Source: JAAYYM01 sp964483155 (GTDB taxonomy: Bacteria; Bacillota; Clostridia; Lachnospirales; Lachnospiraceae). From it: DNA of 35,287 nt. Of this stretch, positions 22,801-31,433 are shown piece by piece. The stretch covers positions 1 through 35,287 of the forward strand of contig CAZAAC010000027.1 in assembly GCA_964483155.1 (NCBI GenBank), read 5' to 3'. Numbering within the stretch: the stretch's first letter is position 1; each line of letters begins with the position of its first letter. The position numbers were made by a program, and so were the translations under genes. Under the pieces are notes generated by a model. The model ran no database searches and was not told the origin of the DNA. It saw nothing but the letters and a program-made list of their open reading frames with translations.

Positions 22801-24255
22801 TCAGATGCAGTTTTTCAGTACTGCAAGCAAATAATCCCATGTGCGTTTGACAGAAGAAATACTAAGTCTTTCTTTTGGAGTATGAATATCAAATATGTCT
22901 GGTCCGTAGGAAACAATATCGATTCCCTTCACCTTACTATAAGCAATACCGCACTCCAGTCCTGCGTGAAGTCCACTAAGTCTCGGATTTTGGCCATAAC
23001 ATTGATGATATGTACGGAACATAAGATCACGTAATGAAGATTCATTTTGATACTCCCATGCAGGATAATCTCCATCAGCAACATACTGGCCACCTATCGT
23101 TTCTGTCAGATACTTGATGCGATCACTAAGCGCATATTTTTCCGATGAAACAGAACTACGCACACTGATTTCCACACTAAAAACATCATCGCGTAGTCTC
23201 ATGATACCTAAATTGGAAGATGTCTGTACAAGGTTATCTGTTTCTTGACTCATTTTTGTAACCCCATCCGGTACTGTCATTAATAAAAAGACAACACGTT
23301 CTTTTGTTTTGTCTGTAAGTACTTTTTCAGTTGCAATCCCTTTATCTTCACAATAAACCGATATATTACTTTCATTATAATGGTATTCGTTTTGAATCAT
23401 TTTCTCATATTTACTTATGATTTCTTCGAGTTCATAGGCATCTTTTTCCTGTACAAGAATATCTGCTTTGGCCTCTCGTGGAATAGCATTGTCTTGTAGT
23501 CCTCCCTTTAGATAAATTAAATCGAAGGATACATTTTTTGAGATGAAATGCAACAATCGCCCCATTAGAATATTTGCATTACCACGATACTTATCAATAT
23601 CAACACCTGAATGTCCCCCATGAAGACCGCATAAAACAATTGTATACTTGCTCCCGATTTTTTCGATATACCTAACAGGAATAGCACACTTAATATGAAT
23701 ACCGCCGGCTGAACTTGTCACAAGCTCACCTTCATTTTCATTGTCAAGATTAATGAGTCGCTTACCAGACAATTTAGTGAAATCTAGTGCACTCATTCCT
23801 AACATTCCAATTTCTTCATCTACTGTAAATACTACTTCAAGACGTGGATGCTGAATCGTATTGCTTTCTAACAATGCCAAAAAATATGCAATTGCAATCC
23901 CGTCATCACCACCTAGTGTAGTTCCTTTTGCATAAATGTAATCATCCATTACTGCAAGGTCCAAACCGTCCCGTAAGAAGTCCTGTTTACTGTCGTAATC
24001 AAAATTTTTCTCACAAACCATATCCATATGACCTTGTAATATTAATGTTTCAGATTTTTCATATCCCAGAAAAGCATCTTTGTAGATAATGACATTTCCA
24101 ATTTCATCTTGCAAATATGCAAGACTATGTTTCTTCGCAAAATCAACACAATACTGACTGATAGCAGCAGTATTTCCAGATCCATGCGGGATTGCACATA
24201 TCTCCTCAAAATATTTAAAAACTTCCATTGGCTCTATATTTGATAATACTGGCAT
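22801..24255 (-). CDS. pepD: Aminoacyl-histidine dipeptidase (PepD, M20 metallopeptidase)
   Basis: A 484-residue cytoplasmic zinc dipeptidase with broad activity on dipeptides such as carnosine-type Xaa-His. The metal and catalytic residues are in place: H76 and D78 (QGHMDMVCEKN), D117-D118 (GGDDGIAIAY), E147-E148 (TVDEEIGMLG), and the dimerisation insert about 185-390. The start at 24255 has AAGGA 8 nt upstream. It heads the row pepD-HAD-ygiQ-SDR-membrane protein-rluA-recU, all with small gaps or overlaps, a probable operon. Confidence 0.95.
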   Translation of the reverse strand: MPVLSNIEPMEVFKYFEEICAIPHGSGNTAAISQYCVDFAKKHSLAYLQDEIGNVIIYKDAFLGYEKSETLILQGHMDMVCEKNFDYDSKQDFLRDGLDLAVMDDYIYAKGTTLGGDDGIAIAYFLALLESNTIQHPRLEVVFTVDEEIGMLGMSALDFTKLSGKRLINLDNENEGELVTSSAGGIHIKCAIPVRYIEKIGSKYTIVLCGLHGGHSGVDIDKYRGNANILMGRLLHFISKNVSFDLIYLKGGLQDNAIPREAKADILVQEKDAYELEEIISKYEKMIQNEYHYNESNISVYCEDKGIATEKVLTDKTKERVVFLLMTVPDGVTKMSQETDNLVQTSSNLGIMRLRDDVFSVEISVRSSVSSEKYALSDRIKYLTETIGGQYVADGDYPAWEYQNESSLRDLMFRTYHQCYGQNPRLSGLHAGLECGIAYSKVKGIDIVSYGPDIFDIHTPKERLSISSVKRTWDYLLAVLKNCI

Positions 24256-24293
24256 TTTTTTATTCCTTTACATTTTTTATTTTCTAAATAGTA

Positions 24294-24321
24294 ATGGAAT
24301 CGGACAGATATCCGATTCCAT
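24294..24321. terminator. Hairpin between the coiled-coil gene and pepD
   Basis: A perfect 10-bp stem (TGGAATCGGA and complement, 24295-24320) with a 6-nt loop, 39 nt after the coiled-coil gene stop. On the minus strand the tail is TTACTATTT, a poor T run, so it may terminate only partly or protect mRNA ends. Confidence 0.5.
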
Positions 24322-24359
24322 ATATTTCTTGAATATCATCTGCCATGCTCTCAAAGCTT

Positions 24360-25028
24360 TCATTTAGATGAAAGCATATCCAAATTAATTCCATCACCAG
24401 ATCCCGATTCTCTATTTCCCATTTCGGTATTTGCTATGATGTTTTCCATGGATGGCATATTAGCCTCGTCAAGGTCTTTTTCCAAACCAATCTGTGGATA
24501 AAGTTCCGAACGATTTGCAGAAATAATTGCCTCACATTCTTTCAGTTGTGTGATAAGACCTCCGTATTTTGCTTCAGCCGTATCTAGTGAATGAATAATT
24601 ATATTTTGCAATTCCGCAAGTTTGTCATCCATATATTGCATTGCGGCAGTTTTGACATTATTTGCTTCAATGATGGCATTATCTAAAATCTGCTGTGCCT
24701 GTGCCGCTGCCTGCATAACCACTTCATTTGCCTGCTCATATGCCTGTTGCATGATTTCATGCTCATTAATCATATTATTCGTATGCACCTGCGCTTCATT
24801 AATCAGCACATCTGCCTTATCTCTTGCATCTTTCAAAATAGCTTCTTTGTTACTGATGATTTTTTGATATCGTTTTATTTCATCCGGTGTCTTCGTACGA
24901 AGTTCACGGAGGAGTTCATCAATATGTTCTTTTTCAACAATTATTTTAGTATTGGAAAGAGCTTGAAATTTACATCCATCCACATAATCTTCAAGTTCTT
25001 CAATAATCTGCTCGATTCTACTGCTCAT
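24360..25028 (-). CDS. Coiled-coil protein of unknown function (ATPase subunit/DivIVA-like)
   Basis: A 222-residue soluble protein. Residues about 1-75 contain the pattern DGCKFQALSNTKIIVEKEHI followed by DELLRELRTKTPDEIKRYQKII, then a long alanine- and glutamine-rich helix (about 60-170) with the heptads of a coiled coil. The last 40 residues are acidic and low in complexity. Similar proteins beside coaD in Clostridia are often labelled V-type ATPase subunit H or ATP synthase B-like, but no other ATPase genes are here, so that label is probably only coiled-coil similarity. DivIVA-like scaffolding is another possibility. GGAG lies 7 nt before the start. 22 nt separate it from coaD. Confidence 0.8.
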   Translation of the reverse strand: MSSRIEQIIEELEDYVDGCKFQALSNTKIIVEKEHIDELLRELRTKTPDEIKRYQKIISNKEAILKDARDKADVLINEAQVHTNNMINEHEIMQQAYEQANEVVMQAAAQAQQILDNAIIEANNVKTAAMQYMDDKLAELQNIIIHSLDTAEAKYGGLITQLKECEAIISANRSELYPQIGLEKDLDEANMPSMENIIANTEMGNRESGSGDGINLDMLSSK

Positions 25029-25050
25029 TTATGTTCTCCTTCCGCAGCAA

Positions 25051-25536
25051 TTACCTATTTTTATTATATTTTTTATATAATTTTTCAGCAACAACTGGTG
25101 GTACAAATTGAGAAATATCGCCACCAAAAATAGCGACTTCTTTTACAGTATGAGAACTAAGGTAGGCATATTCTAATCCTGTTGTAAGAAAAACAGTATC
25201 TAAATTATTTGATAATTTGTGATTCATCTGTGCCATTTGTAACTCATACTCAAAATCAGTGATTGCACGAAGCCCCCTGATTACAACATTTGCATTCATC
25301 TGCTTTGCATAATCCACCAATAGACCTTCAAAATAGTCAACTTTAACATTTGAAATATCTGCTGTTACTTCTTTTAATATATTAACACGTTCCTCTACAG
25401 AAAACAACGGAGATTTTACTTTATTGTCCAATACACTGACTGTTAATTCATCAAATATTCTTGCCGCTCTAATAATAATATCAATATGGCCATAGGTAAC
25501 AGGGTCAAAACTTCCCGGATAAATCGCTACTTTCAT
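25051..25536 (-). CDS. coaD: Phosphopantetheine adenylyltransferase
   Basis: Catalyses the fourth step of coenzyme A synthesis, joining ATP and 4'-phosphopantetheine. It is 161 residues, as usual. The nucleotidyltransferase motif TYGH is at 14-17 in GSFDPVTYGHIDII; VIRGLRAITDFEYELQMA and LSSHTVKEVA are the further active-site stretches. The start at 25536 has GGAG 8 nt upstream and lies within the 3' end of rsmD (32-nt overlap). The rsmD-coaD pair is conserved across bacteria. Confidence 0.97.
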   Translation of the reverse strand: MKVAIYPGSFDPVTYGHIDIIIRAARIFDELTVSVLDNKVKSPLFSVEERVNILKEVTADISNVKVDYFEGLLVDYAKQMNANVVIRGLRAITDFEYELQMAQMNHKLSNNLDTVFLTTGLEYAYLSSHTVKEVAIFGGDISQFVPPVVAEKLYKKYNKNR

Positions 25537-26092
25537 AATTTGTTCTCCTTTTAATAAACACATGACTGTTTGTTTTATATTTTTTCACCTTTTCAATTTG
25601 TAAATTTAAATCCTCCAAGTATGAAAAATCTGTCTCATTTGAAGCCTCAACAACTATAATCGATTCTTCATGTATTAAATGGGACTCTGCAATAAATTTT
25701 AGTGCTTCCATCTCAAGTTTTTTATTATATGGAGGATCCATAAAGATCACATCAAATACCTCCTTGTCATTTAGTTGTATTAATGCTGACAGATAATCTG
25801 CTTTTATGACTTTTGAAGCTTCTGTAAATTTTGTGAATTGTAAATTTTCCTCGATACAATTAACAGCATCCCTTGCTTTTTCAACAAAGACGACATAATC
25901 CGCGCCTCTGCTTGCTGCTTCAATACCTATAGCACCGCTACCGCTAAATAGATCTAAGAATTTGCAACAAGATAAATAAGGCATGAGTACATTAAATAAT
26001 GTTTCCTTCGTTCTATCAGAGGTTGGCCTCGTATCAAGACCTTTAGGGGCCTTAAGAGGCAATCCACGTGCGCTTCCTGCAATCACTCTCAT
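25505..26092 (-). CDS. rsmD: 16S rRNA m2G966 methyltransferase
   Basis: A 195-residue SAM-dependent methyltransferase acting on the small ribosomal subunit. It starts MRVIAGSARGLPLKAP and has RPTSDRTKETLFN, the SAM-binding loop DLFSGSGAIGIEA, and the catalytic DPPYN. The start at 26092 has GGAG 8 nt upstream. The last ten or so residues are encoded in the overlap with coaD. Confidence 0.96.
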   Translation of the reverse strand: MRVIAGSARGLPLKAPKGLDTRPTSDRTKETLFNVLMPYLSCCKFLDLFSGSGAIGIEAASRGADYVVFVEKARDAVNCIEENLQFTKFTEASKVIKADYLSALIQLNDKEVFDVIFMDPPYNKKLEMEALKFIAESHLIHEESIIVVEASNETDFSYLEDLNLQIEKVKKYKTNSHVFIKRRTNYESSDLSGKF

Positions 26093-26134
26093 ACTATTCT
26101 CTCCTATTTCAGCTATTAAAAAAATAAAAATATA

Positions 26135-28390
26135 TCAGGTTCTTACTTTAACCCCTTTTGTATCTCTTTTAGATAATTTGATTTTACTTAAATCAAGGGT
26201 CTTACTTTTGTATTCAATGGTATGCTCTTTTCCACTTTGTAAATAGTATACGGCTTCCACCATATCCTTATCTATAAGTTTCATGCCACGTACGCCGACT
26301 GCACCCTTCTTCTTTTCTGGTATTTCTTCAGTTGCAAATCTGATAAATATCCCACTTATCGTTTGCATTACTATATTTTTTTGTTCTGAAACAGCTTCAA
26401 CTGACAATAATTTATCATTATCCTGCAGATTTGTTGCAGTTACAGTTCTCTTTATAACATCAAATTCTGTGCCATCAACCTGCTTTATCATTGATTTTGT
26501 TGTTACAAATATTAGTTTCTTTTCTTTTAGCGAATTCATATCCTCTATATAGAGCATTCTTTCCTCTTGACTATTATAGTTACTGACATTATCAATCGGC
26601 GTTCCCTTATCTCTGAACTTACCATATGGCAGATCCTGTACTTTAATGGTGTGCATTTGTCCTGTATCAGTAAAGATACATATCCTTCCCGTATTCATAC
26701 ATGGAAATATATATTTATTATCTGCATGCACTGTTTCTCTATTTCGATCATAAGTAGACAAATCTATTGTTTTCGTATAACCAAAACGATCCATTAAAAA
26801 GATGACTTCCATTTCTTCCATCTTTTTTTCTTCATATACAATGATTTCAGCATTTTCTATAGAGGTTCTTCGTTCTCTGCCAAATTCTTTTTTATACGTC
26901 TCCAGATCCTTGATGATAACATTGGCCATCGATTTTGTATTTGTTAAAATATCTTTATAATGCTCGATATTTTCAAGTGTCAGATTATGCTCCTTCATTA
27001 AGGCTTCAATTTCAAGCCCAATCAACTTATAAAGCCTCATTTCCAATATGGCAGTAGCTTGTCTTTCCGTAAAACAGAACTGCTCGGCCATCTTCTTTGA
27101 TATTCTGCTCTTAAATTGAATGTTATCTGTCTTTCCTTGTATTAGGCAATCTTTTGCGTCTTTCAGGTTTTTCGAGCCACGTAACATCTCTATAATCACA
27201 TCAATAACATCACACGCCTTTATTAAACCCTCCTGGATTTCTTTTTTATCAAGTTCCTTCGCTAGTAATGTTTTATATTTTCTGGTTGCAATTTCATATT
27301 GGAAATTCACATGATGTTTGATAATTTCTTTTAATCCAAATGTCTCGGGACGTCCATTGGCAACGGCTAGCATGTTGACACCAAATGTATCCTCAAGTCG
27401 CGTTTTCTTGTATAACATGTTTTTTAAATTTTCAACATCAGCATCTTTTTTTAATTCAATGACTATTCTGATCCCCTCTTTAGAGGATTGATTTGATATA
27501 TCCACAATATCATTTGTTTTCTTATTCTCAACCAAGGCATATACATCCAAAAGAAATTTACCAATATTTGCACCAATCATCGGATATGGAATTTCCGTAA
27601 TAATTATTTTTGTTTTTCCCAAACTACCTTTTTCAATTTCAACTTTTCCGCGTACTTTAATCTTTCCAACCCCTGTTTCATAGATTTGAAGCAGCTCATC
27701 TTTATTTGTAACGATGCCTCCTGTTGGGAAATCTGGGCCTTTCACATATTCCATTAGTTCATAGGTAGTGATGCCAGGATTTTTCATATATGCCTTGACA
27801 GCGTCAACTACCTCACTCAAATTATGTGGTGGAATACTGGTCGCCATGCCAACTGCAATTCCCTCTGCACCATTTATTAATAGATTAGGCAATTTCGCAG
27901 GTAATATTGCTGGCTCCGTTTCTGTCTCATCAAAATTTGAAATGAAATCAACCACATCTTTATCGAGATCTGCTAGATATGCTTCCTGCGTAACTTTCTG
28001 CAATCGAGCTTCTGTATATCGCATTGCTGCTGCGCCATCACCCTCTATTGAGCCAAAATTACCATGTCCATCTACAAGCGGAAGTCCTTTTTTAAAGTCT
28101 TGTGACATTACAACGAGGGCATCATAGATAGAACTATCTCCATGCGGATGATATTTACCCATCGTATCACCTACAATACGTGCACATTTTCTATAGGGTC
28201 TATCATATCTGATTCCAAGTTCATACATATCGTAAAGTGTTCTTCTCTGTACAGGTTTTAGGCCATCTCGTACGTCAGGAAGTGCTCTTGCAATAATAAC
28301 ACTCATTGCATAATCTATATACGATTTCTGCATCACATCCGAAAATTCAGTTTTTACAATCTGTTCTTTTACAACAGTTTTTATTGCCAT
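26135..28390 (-). CDS. parC: Type II topoisomerase subunit A (ParC/GyrA-like)
   Basis: A 751-residue DNA-cleaving subunit. The active-site tyrosine is Y125 (AAMRYTEARL). The quinolone-resistance region reads HPHGDSSIYDALV with serine (S86) and aspartate (D90) at the two classic positions, the susceptible-type residues. The C-terminal domain (about 490-751) has beta-pinwheel-like repeats, but the GyrA box is degenerate (KKKGAVG instead of QRRGGKG), favouring ParC over GyrA. It lies 15 nt behind the B subunit gene with AAGGGG before the ATG. A gyrA paralogue cannot be fully excluded without the genome's other topoisomerase genes. Confidence 0.85.
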   Translation of the reverse strand: MAIKTVVKEQIVKTEFSDVMQKSYIDYAMSVIIARALPDVRDGLKPVQRRTLYDMYELGIRYDRPYRKCARIVGDTMGKYHPHGDSSIYDALVVMSQDFKKGLPLVDGHGNFGSIEGDGAAAMRYTEARLQKVTQEAYLADLDKDVVDFISNFDETETEPAILPAKLPNLLINGAEGIAVGMATSIPPHNLSEVVDAVKAYMKNPGITTYELMEYVKGPDFPTGGIVTNKDELLQIYETGVGKIKVRGKVEIEKGSLGKTKIIITEIPYPMIGANIGKFLLDVYALVENKKTNDIVDISNQSSKEGIRIVIELKKDADVENLKNMLYKKTRLEDTFGVNMLAVANGRPETFGLKEIIKHHVNFQYEIATRKYKTLLAKELDKKEIQEGLIKACDVIDVIIEMLRGSKNLKDAKDCLIQGKTDNIQFKSRISKKMAEQFCFTERQATAILEMRLYKLIGLEIEALMKEHNLTLENIEHYKDILTNTKSMANVIIKDLETYKKEFGRERRTSIENAEIIVYEEKKMEEMEVIFLMDRFGYTKTIDLSTYDRNRETVHADNKYIFPCMNTGRICIFTDTGQMHTIKVQDLPYGKFRDKGTPIDNVSNYNSQEERMLYIEDMNSLKEKKLIFVTTKSMIKQVDGTEFDVIKRTVTATNLQDNDKLLSVEAVSEQKNIVMQTISGIFIRFATEEIPEKKKGAVGVRGMKLIDKDMVEAVYYLQSGKEHTIEYKSKTLDLSKIKLSKRDTKGVKVRT

Positions 28391-28405
28391 AATAGTAACC
28401 CCTTC

Positions 28406-30337
28406 CTATATATCAAGTTCAGCATCTTGTGCATGCCTATAAACAAACTCTTTTCTCGGGGGTACTTCGGTCCCCATGAGCATTTCTGTTGTATTAGAAG
28501 CAAGAATGGCATCTTCTATTTCGACCAATTTTAAAATCCTGCTCTTAGGATCCAATGTCGTTTCCCATAACTGTTGTGCATCCATCTCGCCAAGGCCTTT
28601 ATAGCGCTGCAAAGTAAAATCCTTATGTGATTTTCTATATATGGAAAGAGCACTATCGTCATACAGATACTCTTCTTCTCCTCCTCGTTTAGGCATTGCT
28701 TTATAAAGCGGAGGCATTGCAATATAAATATGACCCTCATAAATCAATTCTGGCATAAACCTGTAAAACAATGTTAATAATAAAGTACATATATGAGAAC
28801 CATCCACATCGGCATCTGCCATAATGATAATCTTATTATAACGTAATTTACTGATATCAAAATCATTTCCAAAGCCTTCTGAAAAACCGCATCCAAAAGT
28901 ATTAATCATTGTTTTTATCTCTGCATTTGCAAGAACCTTATCAATACTTGCCTTCTCTACATTTAATATTTTTCCTCTGATGGGAAGAATTGCCTGATAA
29001 TTTCGATCTCTTGCTGTTTTAGCAGAACCACCAGCAGAGTCTCCTTCTACAATAAATATCTCACATTTTTCTGCATCACGACTTTCACAATTAGCGAGTT
29101 TGCCGTTAGAATCAAATGAAAAACGTTGCTTTGTTAAAAGATTTGTCTTGGCACGTTCCTCTGTCTTTCTTATTTTTGCTGCTTTCTCAGCACAACTCAG
29201 AACAGCCTTGAGAGATTCTAAATTGCGATCAAAATAAAGCACAATCTCATCACTTGTAATTTTCCCAACTGCTCTCGCCGCATCTTGATTATCCAGTTTT
29301 GTTTTTGTCTGTCCTTCAAATCGAGGAGAAGGGTGCTTAATAGAAATCACTGCAGTCATACCATTTCTGATATCTGCACCCGTAAAATTTGCATCCTTAT
29401 CTTTTAGGATGTTCAGCCCCCTGGCATAAGTATTCAAAACATTGGTAAACATTGTTTTAAATCCAGTAAGATGTGTACCACCTTCAGCATTATAAATATT
29501 ATTGCAAAATCCAAGTACATTTTCATGAAATTCATTTACATATTGAAAGGCAGCTTCTACAGTAATGCCGTCACATTTGCCATTAAAATATATCACATCA
29601 TGTACAGTCTCTTTGTTTTTATTCATTTCCTCAATAAATCCAATTATTCCTTTTTCTTCATGAAATTCTACGTATTCAGGTTCTTCATTTCTGTTGTCCA
29701 TAAAAATGATTGTAATTGTAGGATTTAAATAAGCCGTTTCATGTAGCCTGCTTTTGATATCTTCTTCTCTAAATCTTGTTTTTTCAAATATGGTATCATC
29801 TGGGAGAAAATTAATTAAAGTACCTGTTTCCTTTGTTTTCCCAATGATGGGTAATAATCCTTTTTCCAATTCTATCGCCGGGATTCCACGTTGATACCTG
29901 TCATGATGAATAAAACCATCCCTTTTAATCTGAATATCAAGATATTCTGACAACGCATTCACAACTGATGAACCGACACCATGCAATCCGCCGCTTGTTT
30001 TATATACAGAATCATCAAATTTTCCACCAGCATGTAACGTTGTAAATACCAAGCGTTCAGCACTGATTCCCTTTTCATGCATATCAACTGGAATGCCTCT
30101 TCCATTGTCTGCAACAGTAGCAGAACCATCTTTTTCAAGTGTGACCCATATCTTATCACAAAACCCTGCAAGATGCTCATCTACAGAATTATCGACTATT
30201 TCATATATTAAATGGTTCAATCCCTTTGTTGACACACTACCAATATACATACCAGGTCTTTTCCTGACTGCTTCTAACCCTTCTAATACGGTAATACTAT
30301 CAGCATCATATCTCGTACTCGTTCCCCTCTTAGTCAT
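28406..30337 (-). CDS. parE: Type II topoisomerase subunit B (ParE/GyrB-like)
   Basis: A 643-residue ATPase subunit that partners the A subunit encoded next. The GHKL ATPase region shows EIVDNSVDE (E46, N50), DNGRGIPVD and the ATP-lid SGGLHGVGSSVVNALS. The Toprim domain has EGDSAGGSA and DADVDGSHI, and the tail ends RKEFVYRHAQDAELDI. The start at 30337 has GGAG 8 nt upstream; codons before it up to 30367 are rejected. ParE is favoured from the partner's degenerate GyrA box. Confidence 0.85.
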   Translation of the reverse strand: MTKRGTSTRYDADSITVLEGLEAVRKRPGMYIGSVSTKGLNHLIYEIVDNSVDEHLAGFCDKIWVTLEKDGSATVADNGRGIPVDMHEKGISAERLVFTTLHAGGKFDDSVYKTSGGLHGVGSSVVNALSEYLDIQIKRDGFIHHDRYQRGIPAIELEKGLLPIIGKTKETGTLINFLPDDTIFEKTRFREEDIKSRLHETAYLNPTITIIFMDNRNEEPEYVEFHEEKGIIGFIEEMNKNKETVHDVIYFNGKCDGITVEAAFQYVNEFHENVLGFCNNIYNAEGGTHLTGFKTMFTNVLNTYARGLNILKDKDANFTGADIRNGMTAVISIKHPSPRFEGQTKTKLDNQDAARAVGKITSDEIVLYFDRNLESLKAVLSCAEKAAKIRKTEERAKTNLLTKQRFSFDSNGKLANCESRDAEKCEIFIVEGDSAGGSAKTARDRNYQAILPIRGKILNVEKASIDKVLANAEIKTMINTFGCGFSEGFGNDFDISKLRYNKIIIMADADVDGSHICTLLLTLFYRFMPELIYEGHIYIAMPPLYKAMPKRGGEEEYLYDDSALSIYRKSHKDFTLQRYKGLGEMDAQQLWETTLDPKSRILKLVEIEDAILASNTTEMLMGTEVPPRKEFVYRHAQDAELDI

Positions 30338-30384
30338 ACAACACACTCCATTTTTCTTATAAATCAAATAAATTCATAAGAATT

Positions 30385-30412
30385 ATTATATCATACTTTT
30401 ACTAATTATCAA
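30385..30412 (-). promoter_or_regulatory. Promoter of the parE-parC unit
   Basis: Minus strand TTGATA, 16 bp, TATAAT, about 48 bp upstream of the parE start. Confidence 0.65.
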
Positions 30413-30438
30413 ATATAAAACACAAATTGTTGAACATG

Positions 30439-30474
30439 AAATGAGCTCACATACAACATCATGTGAGCTCATTT
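30439..30474. terminator. Hairpin after the degV gene
   Basis: A perfect 14-bp stem with an 8-nt loop, 22 nt after the degV stop codon and upstream of the parE promoter. It is the likely end of the fakA-recG-degV transcripts, although no T run beyond the stem's own TTT follows on the minus strand. Confidence 0.6.
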
Positions 30475-30496
30475 GCTTTTACATTCTATAATTATT

Positions 30497-31366
30497 CTAC
30501 ATTAATTTTTTACAACAGGCAATTGCTAAAGAACCCGGTCCAATATGACAAGCAATACTGAAAGGCAAATGGTCAACAAAGATATCATATCCTGGAAGAA
30601 ATTCCTGTAATTCATTCTGAAGCACTTTTGCCGCTTTTTCATTTTCGGTATGTGCAATCTCAAGCCATACTTGTTTTTCTTCTGTTAGTCCACCAAATCT
30701 TTTTTCTATATCAGATCTAATTGCCGTCATCATAATCGTTTTTGCTTGTGTAAGCGTTCTGGCTTTTGCAAAAGCATCCAATTTTTGCCCTTGAATTTGT
30801 AAAACGGGCTTTAATTTAAAAACAGTTCCCAATGCCGCTGCTGCAGGCGTAACTCTTCCACCCTTTTTTAAATAGTCTAATGTATCAAGCATAATATAAA
30901 TACTAGAGTCAAATTTTGTGGCTAACAAGATCTCTTTGATTTCTGCTGCTGATTTTCCTTGGTCACGTAACATGACTGCATCTAATACAGACTGTCTCTG
31001 TGTAACAGAAATCCTCTGATTATCGATTACATATATCTTGCCTTCTGCATATTCCTTTGCCAACATCATTGCCGTATGGCATGAACTACTTAAGCCACTG
31101 GACATTGGAATATAAACCAGACTTTCATATTCTAGTAATATCTTATCCCATAATTCCATCACATCGGCAGGTGATGGCTGTGAAGTGTGAATCGTTACAC
31201 CAGAAGTCAGATTTCTATAAAAATCTTCTTTTGATAAATCTACATCTTCATAAAAAGTATTTTGATCAATCATAAAAGGCATTGCTATAACATATACCTC
31301 ATACGCACTTGCTGTTTTGGTTGTCAATCCACTGTTTGTATCTGTGACAATTGCTACCTTATTCAA
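30497..31366 (-). CDS. DegV family fatty-acid-binding protein (FakB-like)
   Basis: A 289-residue EDD-fold protein that binds a fatty acid in a buried tunnel; FakB members present it to the kinase FakA. Family motifs are VAIVTDTNSGLT at the N-terminus, TSQPSPADVMELW, SSGLSSSCHTAMM and a central GRVTPAAAALGTVFKLKPVL. The start is TTG at 31366 with GGAGG 8 nt upstream; the frame continues to 31393 over that site and is rejected. fakA is encoded 2 kb upstream on the same strand, which supports a FakAB role, though the fatty acid specificity is unknown. Confidence 0.9.
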   Translation of the reverse strand: MNKVAIVTDTNSGLTTKTASAYEVYVIAMPFMIDQNTFYEDVDLSKEDFYRNLTSGVTIHTSQPSPADVMELWDKILLEYESLVYIPMSSGLSSSCHTAMMLAKEYAEGKIYVIDNQRISVTQRQSVLDAVMLRDQGKSAAEIKEILLATKFDSSIYIMLDTLDYLKKGGRVTPAAAALGTVFKLKPVLQIQGQKLDAFAKARTLTQAKTIMMTAIRSDIEKRFGGLTEEKQVWLEIAHTENEKAAKVLQNELQEFLPGYDIFVDHLPFSIACHIGPGSLAIACCKKLM

Positions 31367-31400
31367 CTTATATTCCTCCGTTGTATAAATCACCCAGTTT

Positions 31401-31429
31401 ATTTTATCATTTATTCATAACCGTGTAAA
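31401..31429 (-). promoter_or_regulatory. Candidate promoter of degV
   Basis: Minus strand TTTACA, 17 bp, TAAAAT between recG and the degV gene. Both boxes are one base from consensus. Confidence 0.5.
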
Positions 31430-31433
31430 TAGA

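Noticed and set aside
24747..25133. Plus-strand 128-residue frame across the coiled-coil gene and coaD
   Set aside because: It spans two well-supported minus-strand genes, lacks a ribosome binding site and reads as hydrophobic antisense sequence.
27768..28127. Plus-strand 119-residue frame opposite parC
   Set aside because: It is antisense to the highly conserved catalytic region of parC and is explained by codon bias.
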